Shown here: positions 23,131 through 53,383 of the stretch, in pieces | Numbering within the stretch: the first letter of the stretch is position 1 | Layout: the number at the start of each line of letters is the position of its first letter | Assembly: GCA_963693305.1 (NCBI GenBank) | Contig: OY855903.1 | Coordinates: 19,645,755-19,709,754, forward strand | Length of the DNA stretch: 64,000 bases | Origin: Meandrina meandrites | Lineage: Eukaryota > Cnidaria > Anthozoa > Scleractinia > Meandrinidae | Direction of reading: 5' to 3' | The notes under the pieces: generated by a model | Told to the model about the DNA's origin: nothing | Databases searched by the model: none | What the model saw: the letters and a program-made list of their open reading frames with translations, nothing else | Program-made: the position numbers and the translations under genes

Positions 23131-24370
23131 AGTCAGAGTGGAATGATTTCACGATTAACAATCGTGACTGAACATCCTATCAAGCCACGCGAGACGGCTT
23201 GAATGCACTTGAATGCGCTTGGAATGAATTCACGATTAATAATCGTGACTGAAAATCTCATAAAGGAACACAAGACGGCTTAAATTCGAATGGAATGAAT
23301 TCACGATTAATAATCGTTACGGAACATCCTATCAAGTCACGCGAGACGGCTTGAATGCGCTTGAATGCGAATAAAATGAATTCACGATTAATAATCGTGA
23401 CTGAACATCCTATCAAGCCACGCGAGACGGCTTGAATGCGCTTGAATGCGCTTGGAATGAATTCACGATTAATAATCGTGACTGAACATCCTATCAAGCT
23501 GAATGCGCTTGGAATGAATTCACGATTAATAATCGTTACGGAACATCCTATCAAGCCACGCGAGACGGCTTGAATGCGCTTGAATGCGCTTGGAATGAAT
23601 TCACGATTAATAATCGTGACTGAAAATCTCACAAACGAACACAACACGGCTTGAATTCGAGTGGAATGAATTCACGATTAATAATCGTTACGGAACATCC
23701 TATCAAACCACGCGAGACGGTTTGAATGCGCTTGAATGCGAATTGAGTGAATTCACGATTAATACTTGTGACTGGAAATCACATAAAGGAACACAAGATG
23801 GCTTGAATTCGAGTGGAATAATTCACGATTAAAAATCGTTACGGAACATCCTATCAAGCCACGCGAGACGGCTTGAATGCGCTTGAATGCGAATGGAATG
23901 AATTCACGATTAATAATCGTGACTGAAAATCTCATAAAGGAACACAAGACGGCTTAAATTCGAATGGAATGAATTCATGATTAATAATCCTGACTGAAAA
24001 TCTCATAAAGGAACACAACACGGGTTGAATTCGAGTGGAATGAATTCACGATTAACAATCGTGACTGAAAATCTCATAAAGGAACAGAACACGGCTTGAA
24101 ATCGAGTGGAATGAATTCACGATTAATAATCGTTATCGAACATCCTATCAAACCACGCGAGACGGCTTGAATGCGCTTGAATGCGAATGGAGTGAATTCA
24201 CAATTAATAATCGTGACTGAAAATCTCATAAAGGAACACAAGACGGCTTAAATTCGAATGGAATGAATTCACAATTAATAATCGTGATTGAAAATCTCAT
24301 AAAGGAACACAAGACGGCTTGAATTCGAGTGGAATGAATTTAAAAATCTCATAAAGGAACACAAGACGGC
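23130..24370 (-). repeat. Satellite core, inverted half
   Basis: The same A/B units on the opposite strand, starting at the switch GTCAGAGTGGAATGATTTCA near 23130. About 1.2 kb against about 1.9 kb for the other half, so the two halves are unequal and the switch point is ~330 bp right of the geometric centre (22800). A long minus-strand frame here (23258-23647) is only the repeat read through. Confidence 0.9.
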
Positions 24371-27300
24371 TTGAGTGCGTGTGGAATTTAGAATCATGAA
24401 TGAATATCCTATCAAGGGACGCCAGATGGCTTGAATGCTACCTATAGCCAAATCCGACAAGATTGTAAACTATTCGTGAATAGGTAAAAGAAAAACTTTA
24501 AGATAGAACAACAACAAAAAATAACAAAACTTCACGGTGAGGAACTCTGCATTCATAAGAATTTTTGAACATCGTGTGTTTTGACAGGTAGGTCAAATTC
24601 ACGCCTGTGATTGGACACAGTTTGACAGTGAGCCTGGTGATTGGTCACCGTGGACGCCCCCTTACCAAACCATGTGCTTCTGTATTTGACCGTTTGAGAA
24701 GCTCTGTAAGTTTGTCGTGAACACGGCGGCGGAGGAGTTCGTGAAAACGTTCTTTAATATCTTTGAAGACTGATTTACATGAAGAATTAGTGTCCACTAA
24801 ATTTAAAAAAGTCGGACTATCAAGATCTATTCACAGGGCCACTCACCACAGCCAGTCAATGACTTATTCATCATTTTTTGAGCGGAAGGCTGCAATGCGA
24901 GACAACGAATGAAATCAACATGTGGTTCACCCGCTTAATAAATACACCACAGATGGGTCAGGAAACAAACATGAAGTTTTACACCATGATGGCTGAAAAC
25001 ATTCCACTCGTTCTGTTTTGCAAGCAAGTATTTTATCATCAGATGACTGCAAATTCTTCTACGCAACAAACCGAAGAAGTTTATATTACTAAATGAAATC
25101 AGATCACTTGTAGTTGCATGTTCAAACCACCGACGGCATTTAAAGATCGAATATTCAAAGGGAAAGACTACTTCAAACCAATATTTAAACCCAGGTGCAT
25201 GAATTTGTGATGACTCGAAGACGCATACTATATCATGGCCCTGGCGTTGTCCTTAAAAGTCATGAAACGCCAAAAGCAAAGAGGTGAGCTAATGTTTGTT
25301 CAACGACTTCATTCATTAACATTGCATTCAATTAAAACAAGTTCAGATTGAAATTAATTAAACAGTAGTGTTTTCATTGCCGTGTTTAATCTAGCTGCAT
25401 AAAACCGATTGACTTTTTTCCCGCGTAAAACGCAATTTTGGCGCGATCGAACATTCAGACTCTCAGAAAATTCAGTTGCTCTGTGTCTGTGCGAGAAAAC
25501 GATCATTCGAAAAATTTTGAATGTTTCAAGAGTTATGTGGCTAGTAGGTTAACAGTTTTAGCCCAAAAGAAACTCGCCACGAGATTGAATATAAACTCGT
25601 CCAAAACACTAGCTTTCGAATAAACCGCATTGCACAGTTAAGACAGTTTATTTGGTACGAGTAAAACAGCAAAGTATCTTAAGTATAAAACAGTTCTGCA
25701 AAGGAAATCTGACGTACTTTTGCTCGGCTATATTTTTAGAAAGCATCATTAACAAGATAAACTTTCTTCTTTTGGAAGACGCATGTTTCAGTCGGACTTT
25801 TTGCGTGACGTCGCATCGCTTTGTAAATAAGATCGCCCAAAATCAAATTTGAATCGTGCAAAACCCTTTCAGTGAAAACTCTTTATTCCAAGAGGTTAAG
25901 GCCTTTTCATTACGATATACTATTTAACTTTTCCACTGGAAGTACATTTTTCCAAAGACCTACAAGTGTCATCGCGAAAAGGCCGGAGAATCATCTTTCA
26001 CTTTGTTAAATTGTGTGTCGAATCGAGTGAATTAGAAGTGTTCTCAGATTTCATCGGTTATGTTTTTCGGCGGGGGCGGCGTATGTATTAAAATAAAAAT
26101 AAATAGGAAAGCCCTCAGCTCCCGCCGATAAATTGTAGCGTCCTTATTGAAGTTATCTACTAGGTTTTTGTCGATAGAAAACAGTCTGATTTGAAGATCT
26201 CTTATCATGTTCGTTACGACGCGGAGTTTGCCGTGGACGTGACTGTCAAAAATATACATGCCGCGTAGATATCAGCATAAAGCTTAGGTTTGAATTAATT
26301 TTGTAGAAGTCGAATTTTGGAAAACGGTTGGCCATTTTTTCCCGTGGATGCGTTTCGAATTAAGGCCCTAATTAGAGCTAAATTAATTAACTTTACGCTT
26401 GAAAATTCGCATCGATCGCGTTGTTTACATAGTCGTGAAATCTGATGCAGGAATGTGGTTCGCAAACACGGGCTCGAATGAATTTCAGTTTCGGAAAGCA
26501 ATTACTTTTTATTTCCCCCCTTCAACGCTTTTTGAATTACAATGTAAAAGAACTTTTTCACAGCGTTCTTGAAGAACAAACAACTTAAGAGATCCGCCCG
26601 GGGCTGCAATTTTTCGGCGACCGTTCTGTTCCCGACGAGCGAGCGCTGTTTTAGCTGGTTTGCACCGCTACCGAGTAAACAGAGTAAAGGAAAATTCCTA
26701 GAAAAATGTCGCTCTATAACACGGGCTGGAATAAATTGAACCCAATTTCTCTTGTTTTCTTTCTTTTTCGTTGAGTGTTTAAAGAATAAAAGTGGCTTTT
26801 AAGTGAATTCTTGAAGTTTACTTTCGTACCGGCTGAAATCGTCTGTTGTTTGACTATTCGCACCGTCTCGCGTTTTACTCGTAGAAGAGCGAAAGACAAA
26901 GAAAATATTGTTCGTGAAAGCACTTATTAGATTAAAATATTTGCTCTATGAAACGTTTGTTGGACCAAAAGTGCGGCTCAGTTACATTTACTTCACAGCA
27001 AGCCCCGTGCTGAGTATATCTTGAGTTTGAATATTTTTTCGTAATGGCGGCCGGTCAAGTGAGATTTGGCTTTGAATCATCCTCTTGACGGGAAATAGGC
27101 AACCACGATAAATAAGGACGTTTGGCGTGACACGCGATTATTAATCTTGAAATTTACGATTATTAAGTGTACATTCTGTCAAATGTAGTTATTAATCGTG
27201 GATTTTAAGATTATTAAGCGCAAGTTGCAAGATTATTAACCGTAACAGACGCGTTTCACGATAAATAACTGCAAAGTGTCACCTTTCACGATTAATAAGG

Positions 27301-27381
27301 CCAAAGGACGTGTTTTACGGCAAACAATCGTGAAAAATGTCACTCCAGAAATAAAAAACACTCCAGAATTAGATAAACCCC
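24370..27381 (-). repeat. Right arm of the giant inverted repeat
   Basis: Reverse complement of the left arm. It begins at CTTGAGTGCGTGTGGAATTT and ends CACTCCAGAATTAGATAAAC-CCC. Small substitutions and homopolymer indels distinguish it from the left arm throughout. Confidence 0.87.
24878..25096 (+). other. Small mirrored open frame, right arm
   Basis: Mirror of 20523-20741, with an identical 72-residue translation. The first in-frame ATG is at 24920. Not recognised; no supporting splice or start context. Confidence 0.3.
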
Positions 27382-27429
27382 TAAATAAAATTAGAATATG
27401 GCTGGTAATTACCTTGTACTGTAATTGAG

Positions 27430-27880
27430 GGTTAGCGTCGATTCTGCAGTTCTTGTGGCTCTTCGGGTTCTCTGGTTCCCTGCTTCTTGTTGTTTTTGTG
27501 TCCTCTGGTTCTTGTAGCTCCCTGGTTCTCGTGGTTTTCTGGTTCTCACGATTATCTTGTTCTCTGGCTCTCGTGGTTCTCTGACTCTCGTGGTTCTCTG
27601 GTTCCCGCGATTCTCTTGTTCTCTGGTTCCCTGGCTCTCGTGGTTCTCTGGTTCTGGTGATTCTCTGGTTCTCGTGGTTCTCTGGTTTTTGTGATTCTCT
27701 GGTTCTCTTGTTCTCTGGTTCTCTTGTTCTCTGGTTCTCTGGTTCTCGTGGTTCTCCTGATTCTCTGGTTCTTTTGATTCTCTTGTTCTCGTTGTTCTCA
27801 TTGTTCTCTGGTTCTCGTGATTCTCTTGTTCTCTGGTTTTCTGTTTCTCTCGTTCACGCGTGGTTCCCTAGCTCTCGTAT
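27430..27880. repeat. TGGTTCTC minisatellite
   Basis: About 450 bp of TGGTTCTCGTGGTTCTCTGG-type repeats built from 8-9-bp subunits, beginning about 50 bp outside the right end of the giant inverted repeat. Both strands are open over long stretches (minus strand reads REPENQ-like repeats), which is an artefact of the repeat. Confidence 0.88.
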
Positions 27881-28429
27881 ATTTCACCCGATCAACCTCT
27901 CCTTTGCGGACACTTTTGACTCGCTCCAGCCCTTTACGCGCTAATCATCCAATATGGCAGTCGTAAAAATGTTTTGATTTGGTTTGGGGAGAGCAAGAGT
28001 GTGACGTCAAATTGAGAGTTTATTCGTTGTTTATTAAACGCGTGACGTCGCTGTCATGAAAGCTAATGAATGTACCTCCAGTACATAAATAATCGATCTC
28101 GCTTCGAATTCAGTTATTTTTTATTGTTCTGTTTATCGGTACAATACCTCGATTAGCTTCGATTAGCCCATTTCTTAGAAGGGTTAATCCACTGATGAGT
28201 TATAAAGCATCAATTCAAAGACAGACAGCTTCAACCATATCGTTAACGGAACACATTTCTCTTCCACGTTTACCTATCATCAGCTTTTTGTAAAACCCGG
28301 CTATAAAAAGCACTATCTGCGAGTGCTCGGGGCATCACGTGGCAAAAAAATAGGATAGCTTGGAACGCATAATTATTTTGTTAGTTTCCTTGCTTTTGGA
28401 CCTGTTATGGAACATGTTCCCTAAAATGG

Positions 28430-28870
28430 TAAAATAGAATGGTAAAATCCGAGACTCGCCGAGACGCCGAGACCCTCATTTAAAATCCGAGACCGAGACA
28501 AACAATTTTTGTGAAATCCGAGCCCGAGACACCGCGATTCAAAAATCCGAGCGCGAGACACCATGATCTAGAAATCCCAGCGCGAGACTATTACAACACT
28601 AGTCTAACGCTCTGTAGTTTTCTGCTTTGCTGTTGTCGTTGCCGGTATTTTGTGACAGTTCAAACAGATCAAAACTTTCGCTTGGTTTGCGAGGCTCGGA
28701 GACTCAATTTCAAAATTCGAGATTCCGAGACGAACATTGTTTCCGAGACTCTAGTTTGCTACGCCGAGATTTCGAGACTCACCTAAAATTTTCCGAGACC
28801 CATGATTTTTCAAGGACCATTCTATACCCCTAGATGTGGAGCCCTTTGTTTAAAAATCCGAGACCGAGAC
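28430..28870. repeat. Degenerate CCGAGAC repeat region
   Basis: Repeated AAATCCGAGACCGAGAC and CGCGAGACACC motifs at irregular spacing, interrupted by 28590-28680. Low-copy degenerate tandem repeat; the frames through it are not credible genes. Confidence 0.6.
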
Positions 28871-31200
28871 AAGATTGATTTGAGAAAACCAGAGCCCCGT
28901 GCAGAGATAACCAATCCTGATATTTGCATGTGTTTACACAAGCCATACAACTTCAAGACCGCTTCTGGATTAATCTCGTCGATAAATATTATTTCCTCGC
29001 TTCGCTTTCGTCAGGGCTTCCGGTCGCCGAAAGAACAGCCTTCGAACTACCGTCTGGTCTAATTTGATTCGGATTTAATAGTTCGTGAATAACCAGCTGG
29101 AATATTTAATGAGATCGCAGATTTGCTTTCTTATAACGGGATCTGCACTGTCTGCCCTCTACCAGCCGAAGCAAGTTCTTTACGTTTTGTCAAAATTACT
29201 GCCTTTACCCTCCCCAGTGAGAAACGTACCAACACAGAGGTGTACCCAACTTTTGGTTCGCTTTAAAGGCTAAATAATTTTGCAATTTTATTTAATGGAT
29301 AGGCTATCGTATATGTGTTTTCGGAAGACTCCCGTTGAGTCGCGTGATATTCAACCTCGGTTAGGGGTCGCCCACTACCTCTCGGAACGAGGTACTTCAT
29401 TGGTTCTTAAAACAATAGATAACTTAACAATGCCCCTAGCCCTGAAAAACAATAGAGGTAGTGTTTACAGAGGGCGAATGAAAATAGAGGTTCCAGAGAG
29501 GTAGTGTCTTACTGTCGGTTAGTGACGCTGAAGCTCATCACTAATAAATAACAAAGAAATTTTCGTAACTTGTTGATAATAATCGCGAAATGTCTAAACA
29601 ATTTTATAAGTAGATAATCACCGACCATTTGGCAAAATGAGACGCTGCTATTACGTGCTCAATATTCCAAGACCAAGACGAGTAACAAGGACAGTTCAGT
29701 TTCGAAATTAGCTCCTGCGCGCCCTAAACAATTAACTATTCGAATAAACAAAAAAGAACTGCTATTCATTAGGCAAACGTATAAACTAATAATTAATACT
29801 AGGATAGATCAGACAGCTTATATAAGCCCCATTTTATACTTAAATCTAAATGGCAGCAAGTTGGAAATATACATTCTCTTTTTGGAAAGACAAAAGAACC
29901 TCGAGTGTGAAAACACTTGAAATTATTTAGCAATTGAACTGCTTTGACTAGCTATTCGAGATAAGCACCCAGTAAATCTTCCTATTGGTTTGATCACTGG
30001 ATTGAAAAACTCCTCGGGCGATTCGTCTGCCTCGGTCGATAGGTTCTTTCGGATGATTGCGTCAAATGGCAATACTTTGAAAGCTGTACACCGTTTGGAA
30101 AACACGTAAATGGGTTGATGTAGTTTGAATTTACCAAATTTTGCCGGGGTTTGTTCCAAGTTTTGTCAAATTATCTGGCAGGAGCATCTATTAATTATTA
30201 AATGTTCGCATTTAAGTGGCGTGAATTATGTCGCAATTAATTCGCTTTATTAAAGAAACAATTTGAAGCGTAACATTAATTTATAAATAGAAAACTGGTA
30301 TGTTAAAACTTGTTTTCGTGTTAGTTTAATCAGCACTTTAAGGGTGGAAAAACTTGAAGTAAAGGGTACCATCTTTGGCTGTCATTCGAAGAAAGATCTC
30401 TTTTATCAAAAATTGAAACGCGTTTCCTAAACTTTTTTTTGTTATGTGGAACAAAAACCTTGCGGACAAAAGCTCAAGACAACGAAACAAACACCGACAA
30501 ACGGTAACGAGACTTCGTGACTTGTCGCATAGGCTTTCGACGTTCCAAGATCAGATCAAAAGTTTCAGAGATCCAAAACCTTCCAGGTACCATTGACCAT
30601 CTCTACTGCATTTACGTTCCCTGAGAGTACGAGCAAAATACTGCATGTGATACGCAGATTGTCGTGTTCTTAATTTAATGCCACAGTAGCCACCAAACCC
30701 ATGACCCTTACACTCGGTCGTGAGAAAATGAGAGCGTTTCAAGTGCGTTTTCGGTATTTCAAAAGGGCACAGAAAATGTTTTGCTAAAAACAATTTGGTG
30801 TTTTGCCGGGTGCATTTTAAGGACTACTGAGGCAAGGTAAGTGAATATTAGAATGCATGTGCATAAAAGAAAATCTTGCAGTGACTCATAATAACCTTAC
30901 AAATCTGTATTGTACCTATTTGTTTCAGCTTCGTGCAATTAATTAATTTATTAACCTACTCTCTTTTAAATATTCCTGCGTTCACGATATTGGGCTGGTC
31001 CCTTCGCAGAGTGTGGGCAAACAACCTTACGTTCTAATTCGCTACGCTCAAACGAACGTAAATTATTTTCCTCTTAAATACTTAGATAAATAAATACACA
31101 AGTTGATGGTTGGATGCTCAGGCAATCCAAAACTGACGTTTATTCAAGATTCACAAAAGCAATCATAATAGAATGAATAAACTGAATCACACTAAATAAA
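28871..31200. other. Intergenic, no gene recognised
   Basis: AT-rich, unique-looking sequence. Small frames on both strands (for example 29923-30159 minus) lack splice context and match nothing I know. Nothing further seen before the DIRS-type element. Confidence 0.5.
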
Positions 31201-31207
31201 TGTAAAT

Positions 31208-32140
31208 TTACAAACCAAGTTGACTAGTTACTTGCAAACGCTTAGAAATATCTTCTAGAATGTACATATCTTTCGCGGTATCAGACTTCCAACGACCATG
31301 AAGTTTAGTACCCTTTTCTGAAAGATTAGGATTATGACTAACAGCAGAGGTAGCTCCACCAGACCTTAAACTATGAAGACCGTACAACTTATGATTCACC
31401 CCTATTCCTTAAAGGCACTCTTTAAAGATTTCTCTGCATCTAGTATACGATAATTTAACTCCATGTAACTTATAAGTATTGGTGGACTTAAAAAATCTTA
31501 CTGGACGGAATAGAGCAACTGAACTGGAAAGTTCAATGCCACACATGGAAATATACCCTTCTAAAAGTGCAACAGGGCAATACTTGTTACTCAATCTCTT
31601 AATATAAACATAATTACCCTCGCGATAAATGTCATTTTTAGCCCTGGGAACAAACACTCTAAGATGATCAGGAAAAAATTCAAGATGCGAGGGCGCAATG
31701 TTACTAAGTTCATCATAACGAAAAAACCCCGCAAAGCCTAACGAGCAGATACAAGCAACTCGCATATCCTTAAGATTAGCAGAAGGACCAGCAAACTTAT
31801 CAATAATACTCTTAATAATGTCAGCAGAGATAGGCGCCTTTTTAACACTAACTGGCTTATTGCGCCTAGCCGCCTCCAGCAAATTATGACAGATCGAACT
31901 ATCCAATGGATTGGCGCCGTTACTTGGACCTAACGAGTGAAACCACTTAAGAGCTGCATGAGATATAACTAAAGAGGCATAAGAATTAGAACTCTTATAA
32001 ACCTTAAAAAGATAAGCAACTATAAACGCAACTGGAAAAGGAGGCACCGGCCGAACCCCGGAAAAATTACAATATTCAATAAACTTCACAATCTCTTTCT
32101 TATATCTCTTCGTTGTAGAATCCGCTTTAGACTTCAGCAA
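31208..32140 (-). pseudogene. DIRS tyrosine recombinase with in-frame stop
   Basis: The N-terminal part carries the SKADSTTKRYKKEIVKFIEY SAM-like start and GFAGFFRYDELSNIAP, where Arg is the first catalytic position. An in-frame TAA follows FKECL near 31406, then the frame continues with LYGLHSLRSGGATSAV (H-x-x-R motif), HGRWKSDTAKDMYI (His/Trp and putative nucleophile Tyr). Catalytic landmarks are present, but the stop splits the protein. Confidence 0.83.
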
Positions 32141-32327
32141 AACCGAGATAAGCTCTCCTAGGTCTGGCTTTACACTAACCGGTAGGCGACTCCAAATATC
32201 GTCTGAGACAAACGTCTGTAATGAGAAAACAAAAGAAATAAGGAAAAATAGGCGCTAAAACAGTAACATCCCGGAAAAACGCTTATTCCACAACATGAAA
32301 AAAGAAACGGCGAGCGCCTACACAAAA

Positions 32328-32470
32328 CATTGTAATAATACCAACTCAGGCCAGTGCCTCTTTTCCACAAAACACATTGTAATAACACCAAGTCAGGCCA
32401 GTGCCTCTTTTACACAAAAACACATTGTAATAACACCAAGTCAGGCCAGTGCCTCTTATCCACTGAAAAA
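32328..32470. repeat. Three tandem ~47-bp repeats inside the DIRS element
   Basis: Copies start at 32328, 32375 and 32423 with CATTGTAATAACACCAAGTC followed by AGGCCAGTGCCTCTT. They lie between the recombinase and RNase H ends, where DIRS elements carry non-coding or overlapping sequence. Confidence 0.85.
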
Positions 32471-33954
32471 TAAATGGGCAAGCGTCCCATGCAAATAAAG
32501 ATGAACCCAGTGAACCTATCACTGCCCAAGAGTGAATTAGTGTTCCGCCCTTGTTCTAAAGCAGAAGCATCAAAACACTTGCAATCTATAATAAACCTAG
32601 AAAATTTTCTAGAAATAATGGGCCAGAAAAATGAAGACGGCCAAAAAGGCACAACTACAGTGGCAATGGCCCTGGACACGTGCAGATAATGAATAACTCT
32701 AGCAATAAGGCTTACAGGGGGAACAACGAGGCAATTTTCACCCTCCAAATTTTGCACGAAAAAATCCACCCGGCTACAACCTGGGTTCCAAAATCTAGAG
32801 AAAAACTTGTTAACCTTCTTATTATAATAACTAGCAAAACAATCCACTGAATGAACACCCCAGCTTTCCTCTAAAGACATGAAACAATCGGCTGAAATCT
32901 GCCAATCGTCTACATTAATGATACGACTAATATAATCAGCTCTCTCAATCTCAGTGCGAGGGATCCACTGGACCTCTAACTCAATGCCATTATTGGGTCA
33001 GAACTGAAAAATCTCCAGCGCAATAGTATGTAAATCGCTTCTCATACTCCCCACTTGTATAATCTTAAATGCATTTTGACTATCAGAAAACCACTTCACA
33101 TAGGAGCCTTTAAGTAAGGGTAAAAATGAATGTAAAGCGAACAATATAGCAGATAATTCCCTCCATGTAGAACTTTTTCCACACTCTTCCAAAACCCACT
33201 GCTTATGACAAACTTGCTCACCATTAATATCAAGATGAGCACCACAACCTGTGGCGCTTGCATCTGAATAAACTACGTAATTAGACATTCTATACGGAGA
33301 ATCCGCCACTACCTTACAATTCAGTCGCTTTAAATTAGCCTCCCAGAAATAAAGTTCCCTTACACAATATTGATCAAGATAAAACTTGGAGTCCCAATCC
33401 TGGGCAGACGCAACTGAAATAGAGCAGTACCTAGTCATAATTCTGGAAATATTACCAAAAACCGCCCCGCCAGAAATAATCTTGCCCACGAGTGAGGCCA
33501 ACTCCCGCGCCGAAACCAAACGATCACTAAAGAGAATCTTATCGATAGATTTAGCGATGCTATTTTCCCGACGATCAGAAATGCTAATAGTTCCATTAAT
33601 GGTGTCCCATACGATCCCCAACCATTCGATAACTTGACTCGGACACCATTGTGACTTCTCATCATTGGTGATAAACCCCGACTTCCTGAAATCAGACCAA
33701 ACATTAGTAGCTAGGACTGCACAAGTGTCATGGTCAGAATCTATCAACCAGCCATCATCAAGAAATAAAGCAATATTAACACCATTGAACCTCCAATACT
33801 TCTCGAGCAGGGGGTGCAGAGGACAGACCAAAAGGAAGAACTGTAAACACAAAATATCGCATGGAATCTTCGCCTGGAAACTTCCATGCGAGCCCCAAAA
33901 ACCTCTGGTGATCTGGATGAATTTCAATATGGTGGTAGCCACTTTTAAGGTCAA
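32410..33954 (-). pseudogene. DIRS RT (C-terminal), RNase H and downstream domain
   Basis: Contains RT motif ALFLDDGW, the thumb, then RNase H with VVYSDASATGCGAHL, TWRELSAILFAL and WFSDSQNAFKI. An in-frame TGA at 32997-32999 separates this from PNNGIELEVQWIPRTEIERA and the HSVDCFASYYNKK...FWNPGC region typical of DIRS pol ends. Confidence 0.82.
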
Positions 33955-34650
33955 AAGTAATCATAAAAAAAACCCTTTTGGAAATAAGATAAAGCAATTT
34001 TCCAATCCTCGTACTTGAACTTCTGTTTAATAAGAAAATTGTTAATGTAACGGAGATCAAGGATTAATCTCTTTTTACCGTTGGGCTGGATGGACACACT
34101 CAAAGGATTAACAACATCAGGTGGCCCATTTAATTCCATTACCCTGCCTGAATGTAAAAGCTCCAAAATGGCTTCATAAACAAACTCTGACTGATCTAAA
34201 GCTGATCTGTTATTTTTGGAGGTAAACCCAGAGGGAGTTTGCTGAAAAGGCAAACGGTAACCCTCGCATATAACCGATAATATATATCTAGGGGCACCTA
34301 TCCTACGCCAAAAATCTACGTGTCTTCTCAGACTACCCTTGACTTGTGACAAAACTGTCCCGCTGGAATCTTCGAACTCATAAGCTTCTTTTACCTCCGA
34401 GAGTTGTGCAAACAATACGTTATCACCTCCATCACTTTGAGCTTCCATCGGTAAGACCTCCTGATCCGGGCCTAACAGTTGTGGCACTGTTTGAATAATA
34501 GAAACCGCTTCTGTTTGAGGTGGAAGGCAACAGGACTCGGCAGTCCTTGGACCAGTGTCCTGGACGGTTGCAACGGAAGCAGCGACCGGCGCTTGAAGCA
34601 TGTTCTGAACGGCCTAAAACAAGAGAAAAAACAAAATGAAACTGGAACAA
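33776..34650 (-). pseudogene. DIRS gag zinc knuckle and RT N-terminal part (frameshifted)
   Basis: A zinc knuckle CFRCNRPGHWSKDC (CX2CX4HX4C) sits at about 34590-34545 in one frame. RT fingers/palm motifs GKKRLILDLRYINNFL, then after a frameshift FDLKSGYHHIEIHPDHQRF and VLPFGLSSAP, follow. At least two frame changes occur between 34601 and 33776. Confidence 0.78.
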
Positions 34651-35389
34651 AAAATGGGGCGGGCGGGTGGGAAAAGAAGTAAACGCCAGGATGGACAGCG
34701 CGAGCGAGAGGAATCTAGCAACTCTTTGAATCCTTAAATACTAAACACCAACCAATCACATAATCCCTGGAGACACGCCCTAACGGCGTGCTCCAACAAA
34801 CACGAAAAAGATAAACTGCTAACGAACTATATTAACTTCATACCAGCGGAAAATACATTTCCCTACTTCACTTGCGTCCTTTGATGGTACTGGATATGAG
34901 ATGCTGTTAGGTCCTCTGCAACAGAATGCACGTTATATAGGCTGTGGTGACTTCGAATGTGTTAAATAAAATTTCCTGTGCCTTGTGTGCGGGAATACTC
35001 AATCTTAGATTAATTTACTGCGTAAGATAATTCAAATTTAGTTTAATTGAATCTCCATTGGCCCGAGACGTTTTGACTCTGTAGATAGACGATAAAAATA
35101 AACCAGGTGTGGCTTTAGGCATAAATGGCGGTGTTTGGAAGCAGTTGCCATTGTTACTTGGCATGACTGACAAGTGAAGGGCAAAAAAATCATCTCTCCC
35201 ATCACTTCGTATCCTGAAGCGTCTGAGGGTGAAAACGTAAATTTTCCTGCTCAAAACCTTTGGTATATTTTACCCCCAAAAATCATAAGCAGTTTTCATT
35301 TTCTGGTTATTGTGGCCTCAAATTTCTCTTGGTTGAATTCTGTTGGAAAGTACAGTATATTTAAAGTCGACAACAGAGTAGTGACGACA

Positions 35390-53383
<17,994 letters not shown>

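Larger units (their letters stand above)
18219..27381. repeat. Giant 9.16-kb inverted repeat with satellite core (foldback-like)
   Basis: The outer ends are exact inverses: GGGGTTTATCTAATTCTGGA at 18219 and its complement ending at 27381. Left arm 18219 to about 21240 and right arm about 24370 to 27381 run as reverse complements of one another. Over the terminal ~270 bp I counted only about three differences. The core is a 71-bp satellite whose orientation flips near 23130. No transposase, integrase or RT reading frame is present, and I see no clear target-site duplication (flanks GGATGT and TAAATA). Sparse mismatches between the arms and unique flanks argue for a real locus rather than a simple read artefact. 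A foldback-type DNA transposon, or a palindromic duplication, are the two main readings. Confidence 0.88.
31208..34650 (-). mobile_element. DIRS-type tyrosine-recombinase retrotransposon (broken)
   Basis: On the minus strand the order is a CCHC gag remnant (34650-34432), RT (34601 to ~33700), RNase H (~33300-33000), the DIRS region after RNase H (32880-32410) and a tyrosine recombinase (32140-31208). RT plus RNase H plus a tyrosine recombinase, with no DDE integrase, defines DIRS-like elements. Frames are broken by several shifts and stops. I could not recognise the split direct or inverted terminal repeats, so the true ends are unknown. It lies 0.7 kb upstream of the first gene 2 signal exon, opposite strand. 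Confidence 0.85.

Noticed and set aside
23258..23647. 129-residue minus-strand ORF with GCSVTIINREFIPSAF repeats
   Set aside because: It is the satellite read through in one frame; repeat length allows it by chance and units with indels break it.
21240..24370. CRISPR-like regular array
   Set aside because: Units are contiguous ~71-bp satellite monomers of two alternating types with no unique spacers, no cas genes, and eukaryotic context.
18219..27381. Maverick/Polinton element
   Set aside because: No polymerase B, integrase, ATPase or protease frames occur in the arms or core.
18219..27381. Simple assembly fold-back artefact
   Set aside because: Arms differ at scattered bases and indels, the core halves are unequal, and the two flanks are unrelated; long-read confirmation is still wanted.
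27409..27801. 130-residue REPENQ-rich ORF
   Set aside because: Translation of the TGGTTCTC minisatellite; the opposite strand is equally open.
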